Shown here in pieces: positions 36,335 to 45,780 of a stretch of DNA of 64,000 bases. Made by a program: the position numbers and the translations under genes. Source of the DNA: Alphaproteobacteria bacterium US3C007. Its GTDB lineage: Bacteria; Pseudomonadota; Alphaproteobacteria; Rhodobacterales; Rhodobacteraceae. The stretch is from NCBI GenBank assembly GCA_034423775.1, contig CP139918.1:2976001-3040000 (forward strand), read 5' to 3'. Position 1 is the first letter of the stretch. Every line of letters begins with the position of its first letter. The notes under the pieces are model-generated. The model made no database searches and was not told where the DNA came from. It saw only the letters and a program-made list of their open reading frames with translations.

Positions 36335-37354
36335 ATGCAGCTTTTAGCAAACCCTTATGTTGGCATGAGTGATGGGTTGAATATGCCGGAAATTCCCCGT
36401 CCTAGCGATGATGCGGCAACCCCGCAGGCGCTTTTGGCGCGATGCCCCGTTGCCGCACCTACGCCGATGAAACATTTGCAAGGGTTTGGCGGTGCCGGGG
36501 AGGTTTTCGTAAAAGATGAGCGCGGGCGCATGGGGTTGGGCAGTTTTAAAGCACTGGGTGCGGCTTATGTAATAGCGCAAGCGGCTCAAAAACGTGATCT
36601 GACAGGTGAAACCTTTGTTACCGCTAGCGCGGGAAATCATGGTCTTTCTGTGGCCGCAGGAGCCAAGGTTTTTGGCGCAAAGGCGGTGGTGTTTCTTTCA
36701 GACACGGTGCCTGAAAGCTTTGCGGAAAAATTGCGCGGTCATGACGCAGAAGTTGTGCGGGCCGGCGATAATTATGAAGCCAGTATGCAGGCCGCGCTCA
36801 TGGCGGCATCTGATAATGGATGGGTTTTATTATCGGATACGTCTTGGGCCGAATATTTAGATACACCTCATCAGCTGATGGAAGGCTATTTGGTTATGGC
36901 GGCGGAGGCGGTTGAGCAAATGCAAACCCCGCCAACACATATTCTTTTGCAGGCCGGCGTTGGGGGCTTGGCCTCTGCCGCAGCAGGTTATTTTAGAAAA
37001 ATGTGGGGGAACGCGCCGCAAATTATTGTTGTTGAACCCGACGCCGCGCCGGCGCTGTATAACAGCATCAAAGCGGGTAGATCTGAAATCACCTTGGGGC
37101 CAGCGTCTAATATGGGCCGATTGGATTGCAAAGAGCCCTCATTGATCGCGCTTCAAGGGTTGGCAGAAGATGCAGATCTGTTTTGTTTGATTTCGGATAC
37201 AGAGGCAGTAGAAGTTTTGCCGCATCTCGACGCGCTTGATCTTGAAACTACGCCCTCTGGCGGGGCCGGTTTGGCGGCGTTGTTTCAAAATATCGAAGGT
37301 ATTGGTGATGAGTCGCGCGTTTTATGCGTGCTTAGCGAAGCCAGTGACGCCTGA
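36335..37354 (+). CDS. PLP-dependent lyase, diaminopropionate ammonia-lyase like
   Basis: 339-residue fold-type II PLP enzyme. Seen: the PLP lysine in GLGSFKALGAAYV, phosphate-binding ASAGNHGLSVAAGAKVFG, LLSDTSWAEYLDTPHQLMEGY, LQAGVGGLASAAAGYF and VVEPDAAPALYNSIKAG. These fit 2,3-diaminopropionate ammonia-lyase and related threonine-dehydratase-like enzymes such as EutB. The ATG at 36335 has GAGG six bases upstream. Its end overlaps the M24 gene by 47 bases in another frame, and a racemase-like gene follows, so the three are one operon. Substrate unknown; an amino acid or ectoine derivative is plausible. Confidence 0.8.
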   Translation: MQLLANPYVGMSDGLNMPEIPRPSDDAATPQALLARCPVAAPTPMKHLQGFGGAGEVFVKDERGRMGLGSFKALGAAYVIAQAAQKRDLTGETFVTASAGNHGLSVAAGAKVFGAKAVVFLSDTVPESFAEKLRGHDAEVVRAGDNYEASMQAALMAASDNGWVLLSDTSWAEYLDTPHQLMEGYLVMAAEAVEQMQTPPTHILLQAGVGGLASAAAGYFRKMWGNAPQIIVVEPDAAPALYNSIKAGRSEITLGPASNMGRLDCKEPSLIALQGLAEDADLFCLISDTEAVEVLPHLDALDLETTPSGGAGLAALFQNIEGIGDESRVLCVLSEASDA

Positions 37355-38504
37355 TCGCGGGTTTGAAACTGCCGAATTCGAAGGCCGCGTTTTGCGCGCT
37401 CAAGCCGCGATGCGGTCGGCGGGGTTGGATGCGATGTTTTTCACAACCGAACCTGAAATACGTTATTTTACGGGCTATTTAACCCGTTTTTGGGAAAGCC
37501 CATCGCGGCCTTGGTTTTTGGTCCTGCCTCAATCTGGCAAGCCAGTGGCGGTCATTCCATCGATTGGCGCGGCTTTGATGTCAAAGACGTGGATTACGGA
37601 TATCAGAACCTGGTCTTCCCCAGATCTAGAGGATGACGGGTTAAGTTTGCTGGCCTCTACGATCAAAGACCGGGTTTCAAAAGCTGGTCGCATTGCGGTG
37701 CCATCGGGGCATGAAACGCATTTGCGCATGCCTTTAAGCGATTTTGAGCGTTTGAAAGCTGCCTTGCCTTTATGCGAGTTTACCTCTGATCATGGGATTA
37801 TGCGTTCCCTGCGGATGGTGAAGTCAGAGGCTGAGATTGCTAAAATCAAAACGGCCTGCGAGATTGCCGGCCGCGCCTTTGATAGGGTGCCCGAGATCGC
37901 TCAGCAAGGCAGGCCGTTAGACGCAGTTTTTCGGGGTTTCCAAAGCCTTTGTTTGCAAGAGGGGGCTGATTGGGTGCCCTATCTGGCAGGGGGCCATGGC
38001 CCCTTGGGATATGAGGATGTGATCTCGCCCGCTGGACCAGAGCTATTGCAACCGGGGGATGCGTTGATGCTTGACACGGGCTTGGTTCATGATGGGTATT
38101 TCTGCGATTTTGATCGGAATTTTGTGGCGGGCAAGCCGGCGCCCGAGCTCAGCGCAGCTTGGGAGAGGTTGTTAGAGGCTGTTGAGGCGGGCAAAGAAGC
38201 GGCGATGCCCGGCAAAACCGCTGCAGATGTGTTTCACGCGATGGATAAAATTGTGACCGGCGGCAAGGGAACCGGCGATGCGGGGCGTTTAGGTCATGGG
38301 CTTGGTATGCAATTGACCGAATGGCCTTCATTAATCGCATCGGATCAGACCGTTTTACAAGCGGGTATGGTGCTGACATTAGAGCCGGGTATTGCCTTAC
38401 CCGGTGGAGGTTTGCTGGTGCATGAGGATGATTTTGTCATCCGCGAGACTGGCCCCGAACAATTGTCGCCCTTGGCCTCGCTTAGCCTTCCCCGGCTGGA
38501 TTGA
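37308..38504 (+). CDS. M24-family peptidase / ectoine hydrolase-like enzyme
   Basis: 398-residue pita-bread-fold metalloenzyme. Seen: a creatinase-like N-terminal domain (MFFTTEPEIRYFTGYLTRFWE), then all metal ligands: two Asp in LDTGLVHDGYFCDFDRNF, His in GLGHGLGMQLTEWPS, Glu in LTLEPGIALPG and Glu in LVHEDDFVIRE. Family members are Xaa-Pro peptidases, creatinase and the ectoine hydrolases DoeA/EutD. ATG at 37308 lies inside the upstream lyase gene and has GAAGG before it. Stop overlaps the next ATG (ATGA-like). Neighbours favour small amide or amidine hydrolysis over peptide cleavage. Confidence 0.82.
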   Translation: MSRAFYACLAKPVTPDRGFETAEFEGRVLRAQAAMRSAGLDAMFFTTEPEIRYFTGYLTRFWESPSRPWFLVLPQSGKPVAVIPSIGAALMSKTWITDIRTWSSPDLEDDGLSLLASTIKDRVSKAGRIAVPSGHETHLRMPLSDFERLKAALPLCEFTSDHGIMRSLRMVKSEAEIAKIKTACEIAGRAFDRVPEIAQQGRPLDAVFRGFQSLCLQEGADWVPYLAGGHGPLGYEDVISPAGPELLQPGDALMLDTGLVHDGYFCDFDRNFVAGKPAPELSAAWERLLEAVEAGKEAAMPGKTAADVFHAMDKIVTGGKGTGDAGRLGHGLGMQLTEWPSLIASDQTVLQAGMVLTLEPGIALPGGGLLVHEDDFVIRETGPEQLSPLASLSLPRLD

Positions 38505-39253
38505 TGGCTGGGCCGTTTCCCTACGCGTTAGGCCAACCGGTTGGCGCGCGGGCAAATATGGGCCTAATTACGTTACAAGCCGACGAAACCATTGAATATG
38601 ATATGCGGCGCTTGATGCCACAACAGGACGTGGGCTTATACGTTTCGCGTATACGCAGCGCGCCAGATGTGACGTCGGAAACTTTGGCTCAAATGGAACA
38701 AGATTTGCCGGCGGCGGCAGGATTGCTGCCTGATCCGATAGATTTTGATGTTGTCGGCTATGGGTGCACGTCGGGAACATCGGTGATCGGGCCAGAGCGC
38801 ATTGCTGAATTGGTCAGTCGCAATTGTCGTACAAAACAAGTCAGCGATCCATTGACGGCATTGATTGTAGCCTGTCACGCGATGCAGATCAAACGCCTTG
38901 CTGTTTTGTCACCCTACATTGAGGATGTCTCAAAAACATTGCGTCGCCGATTGCTAGAGGCGCATATTGAAACGCCGCTTTTTGGATCGTTTGAAGAGCC
39001 GTTGGAAACCAATGTGGCGCGTATCTCTCATAATTCAGTGGTTGAAGCGGCCTGCGCGCTTTGGTCAGATCAAAGAGTGGATGCACTGTTCCTATCCTGT
39101 ACCAACCTTCAAACATTTGAGGCTATTCCGGCGATTGAAGCTGTTATAAACGCGCCCGTTTTATCTTCTAATCAAGTGCTGGCATGGCACATGCAATCTT
39201 TATCTGGATTGTTGGGTTTGCATCACGGGCCAGGGCGGCTGTTTGCACGCTGA
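38504..39253 (+). CDS. Asp/Glu racemase superfamily protein (maleate isomerase / EutA like)
   Basis: 249-residue protein of the aspartate/glutamate racemase superfamily, subgroup of maleate cis-trans isomerase, arylmalonate decarboxylase and EutA. Seen: MGLITLQADETIEYDMRRLM near the N-terminus, the first catalytic Cys in VGYGCTSGTSVIG, and the second in LFLSCTNLQTFEAI. Both cysteines being present argues for isomerase or racemase rather than decarboxylase chemistry. Start ATG overlaps the M24 stop. Last gene of the three-gene cassette. Confidence 0.8.
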   Translation: MAGPFPYALGQPVGARANMGLITLQADETIEYDMRRLMPQQDVGLYVSRIRSAPDVTSETLAQMEQDLPAAAGLLPDPIDFDVVGYGCTSGTSVIGPERIAELVSRNCRTKQVSDPLTALIVACHAMQIKRLAVLSPYIEDVSKTLRRRLLEAHIETPLFGSFEEPLETNVARISHNSVVEAACALWSDQRVDALFLSCTNLQTFEAIPAIEAVINAPVLSSNQVLAWHMQSLSGLLGLHHGPGRLFAR

Positions 39254-39335
39254 GCTTGGTGGCACCGGTAATTTGCATCGGTCAGAATGCACAGGTAAGA
39301 CGGTTCCGTTGGAAATTTCCATTTTGATAGTTTTA

Positions 39336-39368
39336 AGAAAAAAAGGCCGAGACAATAAAGGCTCGGCC
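39336..39368 (-). terminator. Rho-independent terminator of the LysR gene
   Basis: Minus-strand hairpin: GGCCGAG (39368-39362) pairs with CTCGGCC (39351-39345) around a 10-base loop, followed by a U-run (TTTTTTTCTT, to about 39336). It lies about 140 bp past the LysR stop. On the plus strand there is no U-run, so for the racemase operon it could only act as a 3' stem-loop. Confidence 0.75.
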
Positions 39369-39506
39369 AGGTCCAACAGGGAGTATAAAAACAATCAAAT
39401 CGTTTTCGAATTTGCACATAATCTGTGCGGTTTGGGTAATCAATAAGCATTGACCCCAATAGATTGCATGTCCGCCATGCAAAAAATGCATAGCAAGGTC
39501 GTTGAT

Positions 39507-40409
39507 TTACTGCGTAGCGTCTCGCAGTTTTCGGCGATGCTCAATAATTTCAGAAAGAACAAAATCTCGAAAAGCATCTATACGTTTTGAATGCCGTAAT
39601 TCTTCGGGATAGGCCAGATAAACCGGCACTTCTACGCTTTCAAGTTCTGGCAAAACTCTTTTAACACCCTCAAAATCTTGGGTAACATAATCGGGCAAAA
39701 CGCCTATGCCCAGATTGTGTATAACGGCTTGCAAAACGCCGAAATAGTTGTTGACGGTTAACATTGAAGGCAAATCATAGGTCATCAGCTTTTGAACGAG
39801 CTGCAGCCCTGCACCCACCTGCGCTGATTTTGTGTTTTGACAAATCAACCGATGATGCCGCACATCCTCAATCTGGGCTGGTTCGCCATGCGTGGCCAAA
39901 TATTCTGGCGAAGCGTAAAGCCGCATACGTACGCTCATCAACCGCTTTCTGATTAAATCAGCCTGGCTTGGTTCTTTCATGCGAATGGCAACATCGGCTT
40001 CGCGCATTGGCAGATCAAGAACCCGTTCTTCGAGCATAAGATCAATTTTCAAATCCGGATAGATCTCGTAAAGTTTTGGCAGCCGTGGTGCCAACCACAA
40101 GGACCCAAAGCCGGTTGTGGTTGTAACTCTAAGTTCTCCAAAAACCTCTTCTTCGCTGTCTCGGATGCGTGCCGCAGCTGCCTCTAAGCGCTTGTTCATG
40201 GAAATTGTCGCGTCAAACAATAATTCGCCTTGTTCGGTCAGAATTAGGCCCCGTGCGTGGCGGTGAAACAGCGTGGTATTTAGACTTTCTTCGAGCGCAC
40301 GAATTTGACGACTCACAGCGCTTTGTGACAACCGCAACGTATCACCTGCATGCGTTAAACTGCCCGCATCCGCAACGGCGTGAAAAATTCTAAGTTTGTC
40401 CCAATCCAT
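39507..40409 (-). CDS. LysR-family transcriptional regulator
   Basis: 300-residue LysR-type regulator. Seen: MDWDKLRIFHAVADAGSLTH, the recognition helix region LRLSQSAVSRQIRALEESL, LFHRHARGLILTEQGE, then an effector domain beginning ELRVTTTTGFGSLWLAPRLP. Divergent from the indolepyruvate oxidoreductase gene with ~160 bp between them, so control of that gene is likely but not shown. A good terminator lies ~140 bp downstream. Confidence 0.88.
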   Translation of the reverse strand: MDWDKLRIFHAVADAGSLTHAGDTLRLSQSAVSRQIRALEESLNTTLFHRHARGLILTEQGELLFDATISMNKRLEAAAARIRDSEEEVFGELRVTTTTGFGSLWLAPRLPKLYEIYPDLKIDLMLEERVLDLPMREADVAIRMKEPSQADLIRKRLMSVRMRLYASPEYLATHGEPAQIEDVRHHRLICQNTKSAQVGAGLQLVQKLMTYDLPSMLTVNNYFGVLQAVIHNLGIGVLPDYVTQDFEGVKRVLPELESVEVPVYLAYPEELRHSKRIDAFRDFVLSEIIEHRRKLRDATQ

Positions 40410-40572
40410 AAAAGCTACCTGCTTTGCTGCGCGTCTGCGCTGTCTTCATCGCTTTAACAAAGCCGCGTGGTGTGACGTTACGGCTCAATTTATTTCTAGC
40501 TAAGTCAGTGTGCATGACCTATTATCAGTAAATAGAATTGCGCCGCCAAAAGCAAGCCTGGGAGGGAACGCT

Positions 40573-43500
40573 ATGGGAAGACTTGACGTTTCTTTGGACG
40601 ATAAATTTGATATTTCCAAACATCAGGTGCTTTTGAACGGCACGCAGGCTCTGGTTCGCTTGATGATCGCGCAGCGCGCGCGTGATGAGACGAAGGGCTG
40701 GAACACTGCGGGCTATGTGACGGGGTATCGTGGCTCTCCGCTGGGCGCTGTTGATTTTCAAATGAAACGGGCTGCTCAGGCTTTGGACGCGGCCAATATT
40801 ACGTTTCAGGAAGGCCTGAACGAGGATCTTGCTGCAACAGCGCTTTGGGGCGCGCAACAAGCGGAATTACGCGGCGAAGGTCTTTATGACGGTGTATTCG
40901 GGCTTTGGTATGGCAAGGGCCCCGGGGTTGACCGATCAGGGGATGTGATGCGCCACGTTAATATGGCCGGTACCAGCGCAAAAGGCGGTGTGATTATGGC
41001 GATGGGCGATGATCACACAGGGGAAAGTTCGACCACGCTGCATCAGTCTGAATGGGCGATGATGGATGCCCATATGCCCATCGTCAGCCCGGCCGGCGTT
41101 CAGGAAATTTTAGATTACGGCCATTACGGCTATGAGCTTTCTCGTTTTAGCGGGCTTTGGGTCGGGTTGAAAACGATGAAAGATACGGTTGAAGTTACCT
41201 CGGTGGTGGATGGCAATCCGCATCGTTTGGCCTTCATAACACCCTCAGTTGAGATGCCCGACGAGGGGCTGAATATCCGCTTGATTGACACGCCTACCGA
41301 ACAAGAAGAACGCTTATTGACCTATAAGGTCGCCGCAGCCGAGGCGTTTTCGCGCGCGAATAAGATGGATAAGCGCCTTTTGGGGCAAACCGGCGCCAAA
41401 ATTGGTTTTGTTGCCGCGGGTAAAAACTGGTTGGATTTGATCCATGCTTTTTCACTGTTGAATATCGATGAGGCAGAGGCCGAGCGGCGCGGTATTACAG
41501 CGTATAAAGTGGGGCAAACATGGCCGCTTGATCAACGCTCGCTTCGCGAATGGGCCGATGGGCTCGATGTGATCATTGTTGTGGAAGAAAAGCGCAAACT
41601 GATCGAGCCCCAAATCAAAGAGGCTTTGTTTGATGATTTGCAAGGGCGCCGCGTTTATGGCGCGCGCCATGGGCTGACGGGGGCGCAACTTTTTACGGGA
41701 GTGGGCGCATTAGATCCGGTGGAAATTGCTGAAAAACTGGGGCAAATTTTGCGCGAAGAGGGCGCCGCCAGTTCAGAGGTTTTGGCAGGTATGGCGCAGT
41801 TAGAGGCAGCCAAGCGTGCCGATAATGCCAGCGAGACTGCAGCGCGTATTCCTTATTTCTGTGCAGGATGCCCGCATAATAGCTCCACCAAGTTGCCCGA
41901 GGGTGCCCGTGCTTATGCTGGCATAGGCTGTCATTACATGGCGCAATGGATGGATCGGGAAACGCTCGGCTATACCCATATGGGAGGCGAAGGCGCCAAT
42001 TGGATTGGCGAGTCGGCCTTTTCAACCCGCAAACACGTATTTCAGAATATTGGTGATGGCACTTATAACCATTCGGGAATTCAAGCGATCCGCGCGGCTG
42101 TGGCGGCCGGCACCAACATAACCTACAAAATCCTGTTTAATGACGCGGTCGCGATGACCGGAGGTCAAGGAAATGACGGCGGACTTTCCGCCGCTCGGAT
42201 AGCCCGCGAAGTTCTGGCGATGGGGATTGAAACGGTTGCCCTGGTCTATGATGATAAGGAAGAGCTTGACCTGAGTGCGTTTCCCAAAGACATCAGCAAA
42301 GACGACAGAACGCAGCTGTTATCGGTTCAAAAGAGGCTGTCTGAAACCGAGGGCGTTTCTGTCCTTATTTATGTTCAAACCTGCGCAGCAGAAAAGCGAC
42401 GGCGGCGCAAGCGTGGAAAATTCCCTGATCCTAATAAGCGGATTTTTATCAATTCAGACGTCTGTGAAGGTTGCGGTGATTGCGGTGTTCAATCCAATTG
42501 CGTGGCAATCGCGCCTTTGGAAACCGCGTTTGGCCGCAAACGGATGATCGATCAATCCGCCTGCAATAAAGATTTCAGCTGTGTGAGCGGCTTTTGCCCA
42601 TCCTTTGTAACATTAGAGGGGGCGACACCCAGAAAAGCGGCCACAACCGCTTTGGATTTGCCCGAGATGCCGCTTCCCCCACTTGCACCGATTGAGGGAA
42701 CTTGGAATGTGGTGGTGACGGGCATTGGCGGTACTGGCGTTGTGACTTTGGGTGCGGTGATTGCGCAGGCCGCCCAGCTTGACGGCAAAGGCGCCGGCAT
42801 GATGGAGATGGCCGGCTTGGCGCAAAAAGGCGGCGCGGTGCATATCCATTGCCGCTTGGCAGAAAAACCTGCGGATATCAGCGCGATACGCGTGGCCACG
42901 GGCGAATGTGATGTTTTGATCGGTGGCGATTTAGTGGTCAGCGCCGGCGCTAAAACATTGGGGTTAACGCAGAGCGGGCGTACCGGAGCAGTGGTGAATT
43001 CGCATGAGGCCGTGAGTGGTGAATTTACCCGCGACACCGAATTTCAGATCCCCCATGACCGTTTGAGCCTTTCATTAGAAGCGCGCTTGCAAGAAAGATT
43101 GGATTTGTTTGATGCCTCAGCCTTAGCCAAGACACTGATGGGGGATTCTATATTCTCGAATATGATGGTGCTTGGCGGCGCCTGGCAGCGTGGATATTTA
43201 CCCCTCAGTCATGATGCACTTAAAGCTGCGATCGAGCTCAACGGGGCTGCTGTGGAAAAAAACCTGTATGCATTTGAGCTGGGCAGATGGGCGGTGTTAC
43301 ACTTGAGCGAAGCGCAGAAACTCTTGGCCCCGAGTTTGATCAAATTGCCGCAAACATTGGATGAAAAAATCGCCATCCGCGCGGATCATTTGAAAGCCTA
43401 TCAAGGCCGCCGGTTGCGAAAGCGCTATTTGGCATTGGTCTCGAAAATCGAAAACCCTGAATTGAAAGAACTGGTCGCCAAAGCCTATCACAAGCTTTTG

Positions 43501-43980
43501 GCTTATAAGGATGAATATGAAGTTGCGCGCCTGCACCGGCTGACCCGCGCCAAGGCCGCAGAGCAATTTGAAAATATTGACCAGATTACCTATCATCTCG
43601 CGCCGCCCTTGCTCAGCAAATTAGGCCCTGATGGGCGTCCGTTGAAGCGGAAATTTGGCGCTTGGATTGAAAAAGCCTTTGACGTTTTGGCCCGCTTTAA
43701 ATTTTTACGGGGAACCCCTTTTGATGTGTTTGGCTATAGTGATGAGCGCAGGATGGAGCGAGAGTTGATAAAACAATATGAAGCTGATTTGGCCGCGTTC
43801 GCCTTTTCGGGTGGGCCGGTTGATACGGTGGCCCTTCAAGAACTGGCTGAATTGCCTTTGCAAATTCGTGGCTTTGGCCCGGTAAAGTTCTCAAATTATG
43901 AAAAAGCCGAAAAGCGGCGCCTTGAATTGCTTGACGTTTTGCGCAATTCTCCGCCCACGTTCACGCAGGCGGCAGAATAA
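40573..43980 (+). CDS. Indolepyruvate ferredoxin oxidoreductase, fused form
   Basis: 1135-residue fusion of the IorA and IorB activities: oxidative decarboxylation of aryl or branched 2-oxo acids to acyl-CoA. Domain order: N-terminal pyrimidine-binding part (about 20-240: TAGYVTGYRGSPLGAVDFQM), TPP-binding part with YFCAGCPHNSSTKLPEG and GIGCHYMAQWM, GGQGNDGGLSA, an Fe-S segment CEGCGDCGVQSNC followed by CNKDFSCVSGFCPSF, and a gamma domain from about residue 710 (VVVTGIGGTGVVTLGAVIAQ). ATG at 40573 has GGGAGG upstream; the frame opens 21 codons earlier. Typical of aerobic alphaproteobacteria, where electrons may leave through ferredoxin or a flavoprotein. Confidence 0.92.
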   Translation: MGRLDVSLDDKFDISKHQVLLNGTQALVRLMIAQRARDETKGWNTAGYVTGYRGSPLGAVDFQMKRAAQALDAANITFQEGLNEDLAATALWGAQQAELRGEGLYDGVFGLWYGKGPGVDRSGDVMRHVNMAGTSAKGGVIMAMGDDHTGESSTTLHQSEWAMMDAHMPIVSPAGVQEILDYGHYGYELSRFSGLWVGLKTMKDTVEVTSVVDGNPHRLAFITPSVEMPDEGLNIRLIDTPTEQEERLLTYKVAAAEAFSRANKMDKRLLGQTGAKIGFVAAGKNWLDLIHAFSLLNIDEAEAERRGITAYKVGQTWPLDQRSLREWADGLDVIIVVEEKRKLIEPQIKEALFDDLQGRRVYGARHGLTGAQLFTGVGALDPVEIAEKLGQILREEGAASSEVLAGMAQLEAAKRADNASETAARIPYFCAGCPHNSSTKLPEGARAYAGIGCHYMAQWMDRETLGYTHMGGEGANWIGESAFSTRKHVFQNIGDGTYNHSGIQAIRAAVAAGTNITYKILFNDAVAMTGGQGNDGGLSAARIAREVLAMGIETVALVYDDKEELDLSAFPKDISKDDRTQLLSVQKRLSETEGVSVLIYVQTCAAEKRRRRKRGKFPDPNKRIFINSDVCEGCGDCGVQSNCVAIAPLETAFGRKRMIDQSACNKDFSCVSGFCPSFVTLEGATPRKAATTALDLPEMPLPPLAPIEGTWNVVVTGIGGTGVVTLGAVIAQAAQLDGKGAGMMEMAGLAQKGGAVHIHCRLAEKPADISAIRVATGECDVLIGGDLVVSAGAKTLGLTQSGRTGAVVNSHEAVSGEFTRDTEFQIPHDRLSLSLEARLQERLDLFDASALAKTLMGDSIFSNMMVLGGAWQRGYLPLSHDALKAAIELNGAAVEKNLYAFELGRWAVLHLSEAQKLLAPSLIKLPQTLDEKIAIRADHLKAYQGRRLRKRYLALVSKIENPELKELVAKAYHKLLAYKDEYEVARLHRLTRAKAAEQFENIDQITYHLAPPLLSKLGPDGRPLKRKFGAWIEKAFDVLARFKFLRGTPFDVFGYSDERRMERELIKQYEADLAAFAFSGGPVDTVALQELAELPLQIRGFGPVKFSNYEKAEKRRLELLDVLRNSPPTFTQAAE

Positions 43981-44040
43981 GCAGGTCTGCTTCGCTTTGT
44001 TTTAACGTTGATCCATGCCTGTAAATGGAAGGTGTTTTCT

Positions 44041-44919
44041 TTGCTAAAGCTTCCGCGCATCGCCCGCGACATCAGTTATTCGTATTCCGCGCAAACAAAA
44101 GCCGGTAAAACTGTTATTAAATTGATGGAAAATACCACCGGACGACTTCGCTTGATAAAGCGCGCGCGCGGATATGAACAGGAAGTCGCGAATGGGCGTG
44201 ATTTTTGGCAGGTGATGGTCGAACGATATGGTTTGAGTTTGGATATTGTCGCCGGAGATTTATCGAAAATCCCGACATCCGGCCCACTGATTATGATCGC
44301 AAATCATCCTTACGGGATTTTAGACGGTTTGATGATGGGGCATATTTTATCGTCGGTCCGGGGAGATTTTCGTATTTTGGCGAATACGGTATTTCGAAAG
44401 TCGGCAGATTTGCAACGCGTTGTTTTGCCCATTTCCTTTGATGAAACAAAGGATGCTGTTCGTGAAAATCTGGCCACTCGAAAAAACGCTTTAGCGTATC
44501 TTGCAGACGGGGGCGCAATTGGTGTTTTTCCCGGTGGTACGGTTTCGACAGCCGCAACGCCTTTCGCGCAGCCCATGGATCCGGGCTGGAGATCGTTTAC
44601 AGCGCGCATGATCAGCAAGTCTAATGCGACTGTGCTACCTGTATATTTCGAAGGCCAAACCAGCAGGATGTTTCAGCTTGCAAGCCATTTACACAACACG
44701 CTTCGAATGGGCCTTTTGATAAAAGAGTTTAAAAAACGCATCGATACGCCGGTGCGCGTTGTGGTGGGCGATCCAATCACCCAAGAGGATTTAACAGAAT
44801 TTTCTACAGATTCGCGGGCGATGATGGATTTTTTGCGTAAAAAAACCTATGAGCTTTCTCCAACGCCGCTTCGATCTTATGACTATGGCTTTGAATTTGA
44901 AACGCGGCATAAAGCCTAA
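44041..44919 (+). CDS. Lysophospholipid acyltransferase family protein
   Basis: Glycerolipid acyltransferase-fold protein, about 292 residues. Seen: [12 protein letters not shown], in which five rather than four residues separate the catalytic His and Asp, as in the hemolysin-like LPLAT subgroup; then [11 protein letters not shown] (the FPxGT block) and [11 protein letters not shown]. It should acylate a lysolipid or similar at the inner face of the membrane; the substrate is unknown. No ATG fits: the TTG at 44041 has GGAAGG eight bases upstream, while a TTG at 44008 would add 11 residues. murI follows 14 bases after the stop. Confidence 0.8.
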   Translation: MLKLPRIARDISYSYSAQTKAGKTVIKLMENTTGRLRLIKRARGYEQEVANGRDFWQVMVERYGLSLDIVAGDLSKIPTSGPLIMIANHPYGILDGLMMGHILSSVRGDFRILANTVFRKSADLQRVVLPISFDETKDAVRENLATRKNALAYLADGGAIGVFPGGTVSTAATPFAQPMDPGWRSFTARMISKSNATVLPVYFEGQTSRMFQLASHLHNTLRMGLLIKEFKKRIDTPVRVVVGDPITQEDLTEFSTDSRAMMDFLRKKTYELSPTPLRSYDYGFEFETRHKA

Positions 44920-44933
44920 GGGGAGCGAAAAGG

Positions 44934-45746
44934 ATGGCAATAGGCATATTTGATTCCGGTCTGGGTGGTCTTACCGTGTTGGATGCAATCCGCAAGAAAC
45001 TTCCCGCGCTTCCCTTGGTCTATATGGGTGATAATGCGATGGCGCCTTACGGGGTGCGCGATGCCGAGGATGTTTACAATTTGACAACGCGCGCGGTTGA
45101 AAGGCTCTGGCAAGAGGGCTGTGATTTGGTCATCTTGGCCTGCAATACGGCCTCAGCCGCGGCGCTTAGGCGTATACAAGAGGCCGGGTTGCCCGAACAT
45201 AAGCGCGTTTTAGGGGTTTTTGTGCCTTTGATTGAGGCTTTGACTGAGCGTCAATGGGGGGATAATTCGCCTCCTCGACAGGTTACGGTTAAAAATGTCG
45301 CGCTGTTTGCAACGCCGGCCACGGTCGCAAGCCGGGCCTTCCAGCGCGAATTGGCCTTTCGAGCGATTGGTGTCGACGTAGAGGCGCAATCTTGTGGCGG
45401 CGTTGTTGATGCGATTGAAGATGGCGATCTGATCCTTGCCGAGGCGCTGGTGCGCAGCCATGTTCAAGCCTTGATGCGCAAAATGCCCACCCCGGATGCC
45501 GCGATTTTGGGCTGCACGCATTATCCTTTGATGGATACAATTTTCCAAAATGCACTCGGCGAAAATGTGACAGTATATTCACAAGCTGAGCTGGTGGCGG
45601 AGAGCCTGCAGGATTATCTGTATCGTCATCCCGATAAATTGGGCCATGGATCGGAAACAAAATTTTTAACCACGGGTGAACCTGGCCTTGTTTCAGATCG
45701 AGCGACGCAGTTTTTAAGGCGGAAAATAATTTTTGAAGCCGCTTGA
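44934..45746 (+). CDS. murI: Glutamate racemase
   Basis: Makes D-glutamate for peptidoglycan. Seen: [18 protein letters not shown] with the catalytic Asp region, [12 protein letters not shown], first catalytic Cys in [15 protein letters not shown], second in [13 protein letters not shown]. 270 residues, normal. Good ribosome binding region (GGGGAG then AAGG) before the ATG. Lies between the acyltransferase and argC genes, spaced 14 and 34 bases, so the three are probably one transcript. Confidence 0.94.
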   Translation: MAIGIFDSGLGGLTVLDAIRKKLPALPLVYMGDNAMAPYGVRDAEDVYNLTTRAVERLWQEGCDLVILACNTASAAALRRIQEAGLPEHKRVLGVFVPLIEALTERQWGDNSPPRQVTVKNVALFATPATVASRAFQRELAFRAIGVDVEAQSCGGVVDAIEDGDLILAEALVRSHVQALMRKMPTPDAAILGCTHYPLMDTIFQNALGENVTVYSQAELVAESLQDYLYRHPDKLGHGSETKFLTTGEPGLVSDRATQFLRRKIIFEAA

Positions 45747-45780
45747 GCTGACCAAGCGTTGGCGCTAATGAGGAGCGGAT

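Noticed and set aside
45758..45769. GTTGGCGCTAAT before argC as another gap-type operator
   Set aside because: Only a partial match to the palindrome, lying between murI and argC next to the ribosome binding site; probably chance.
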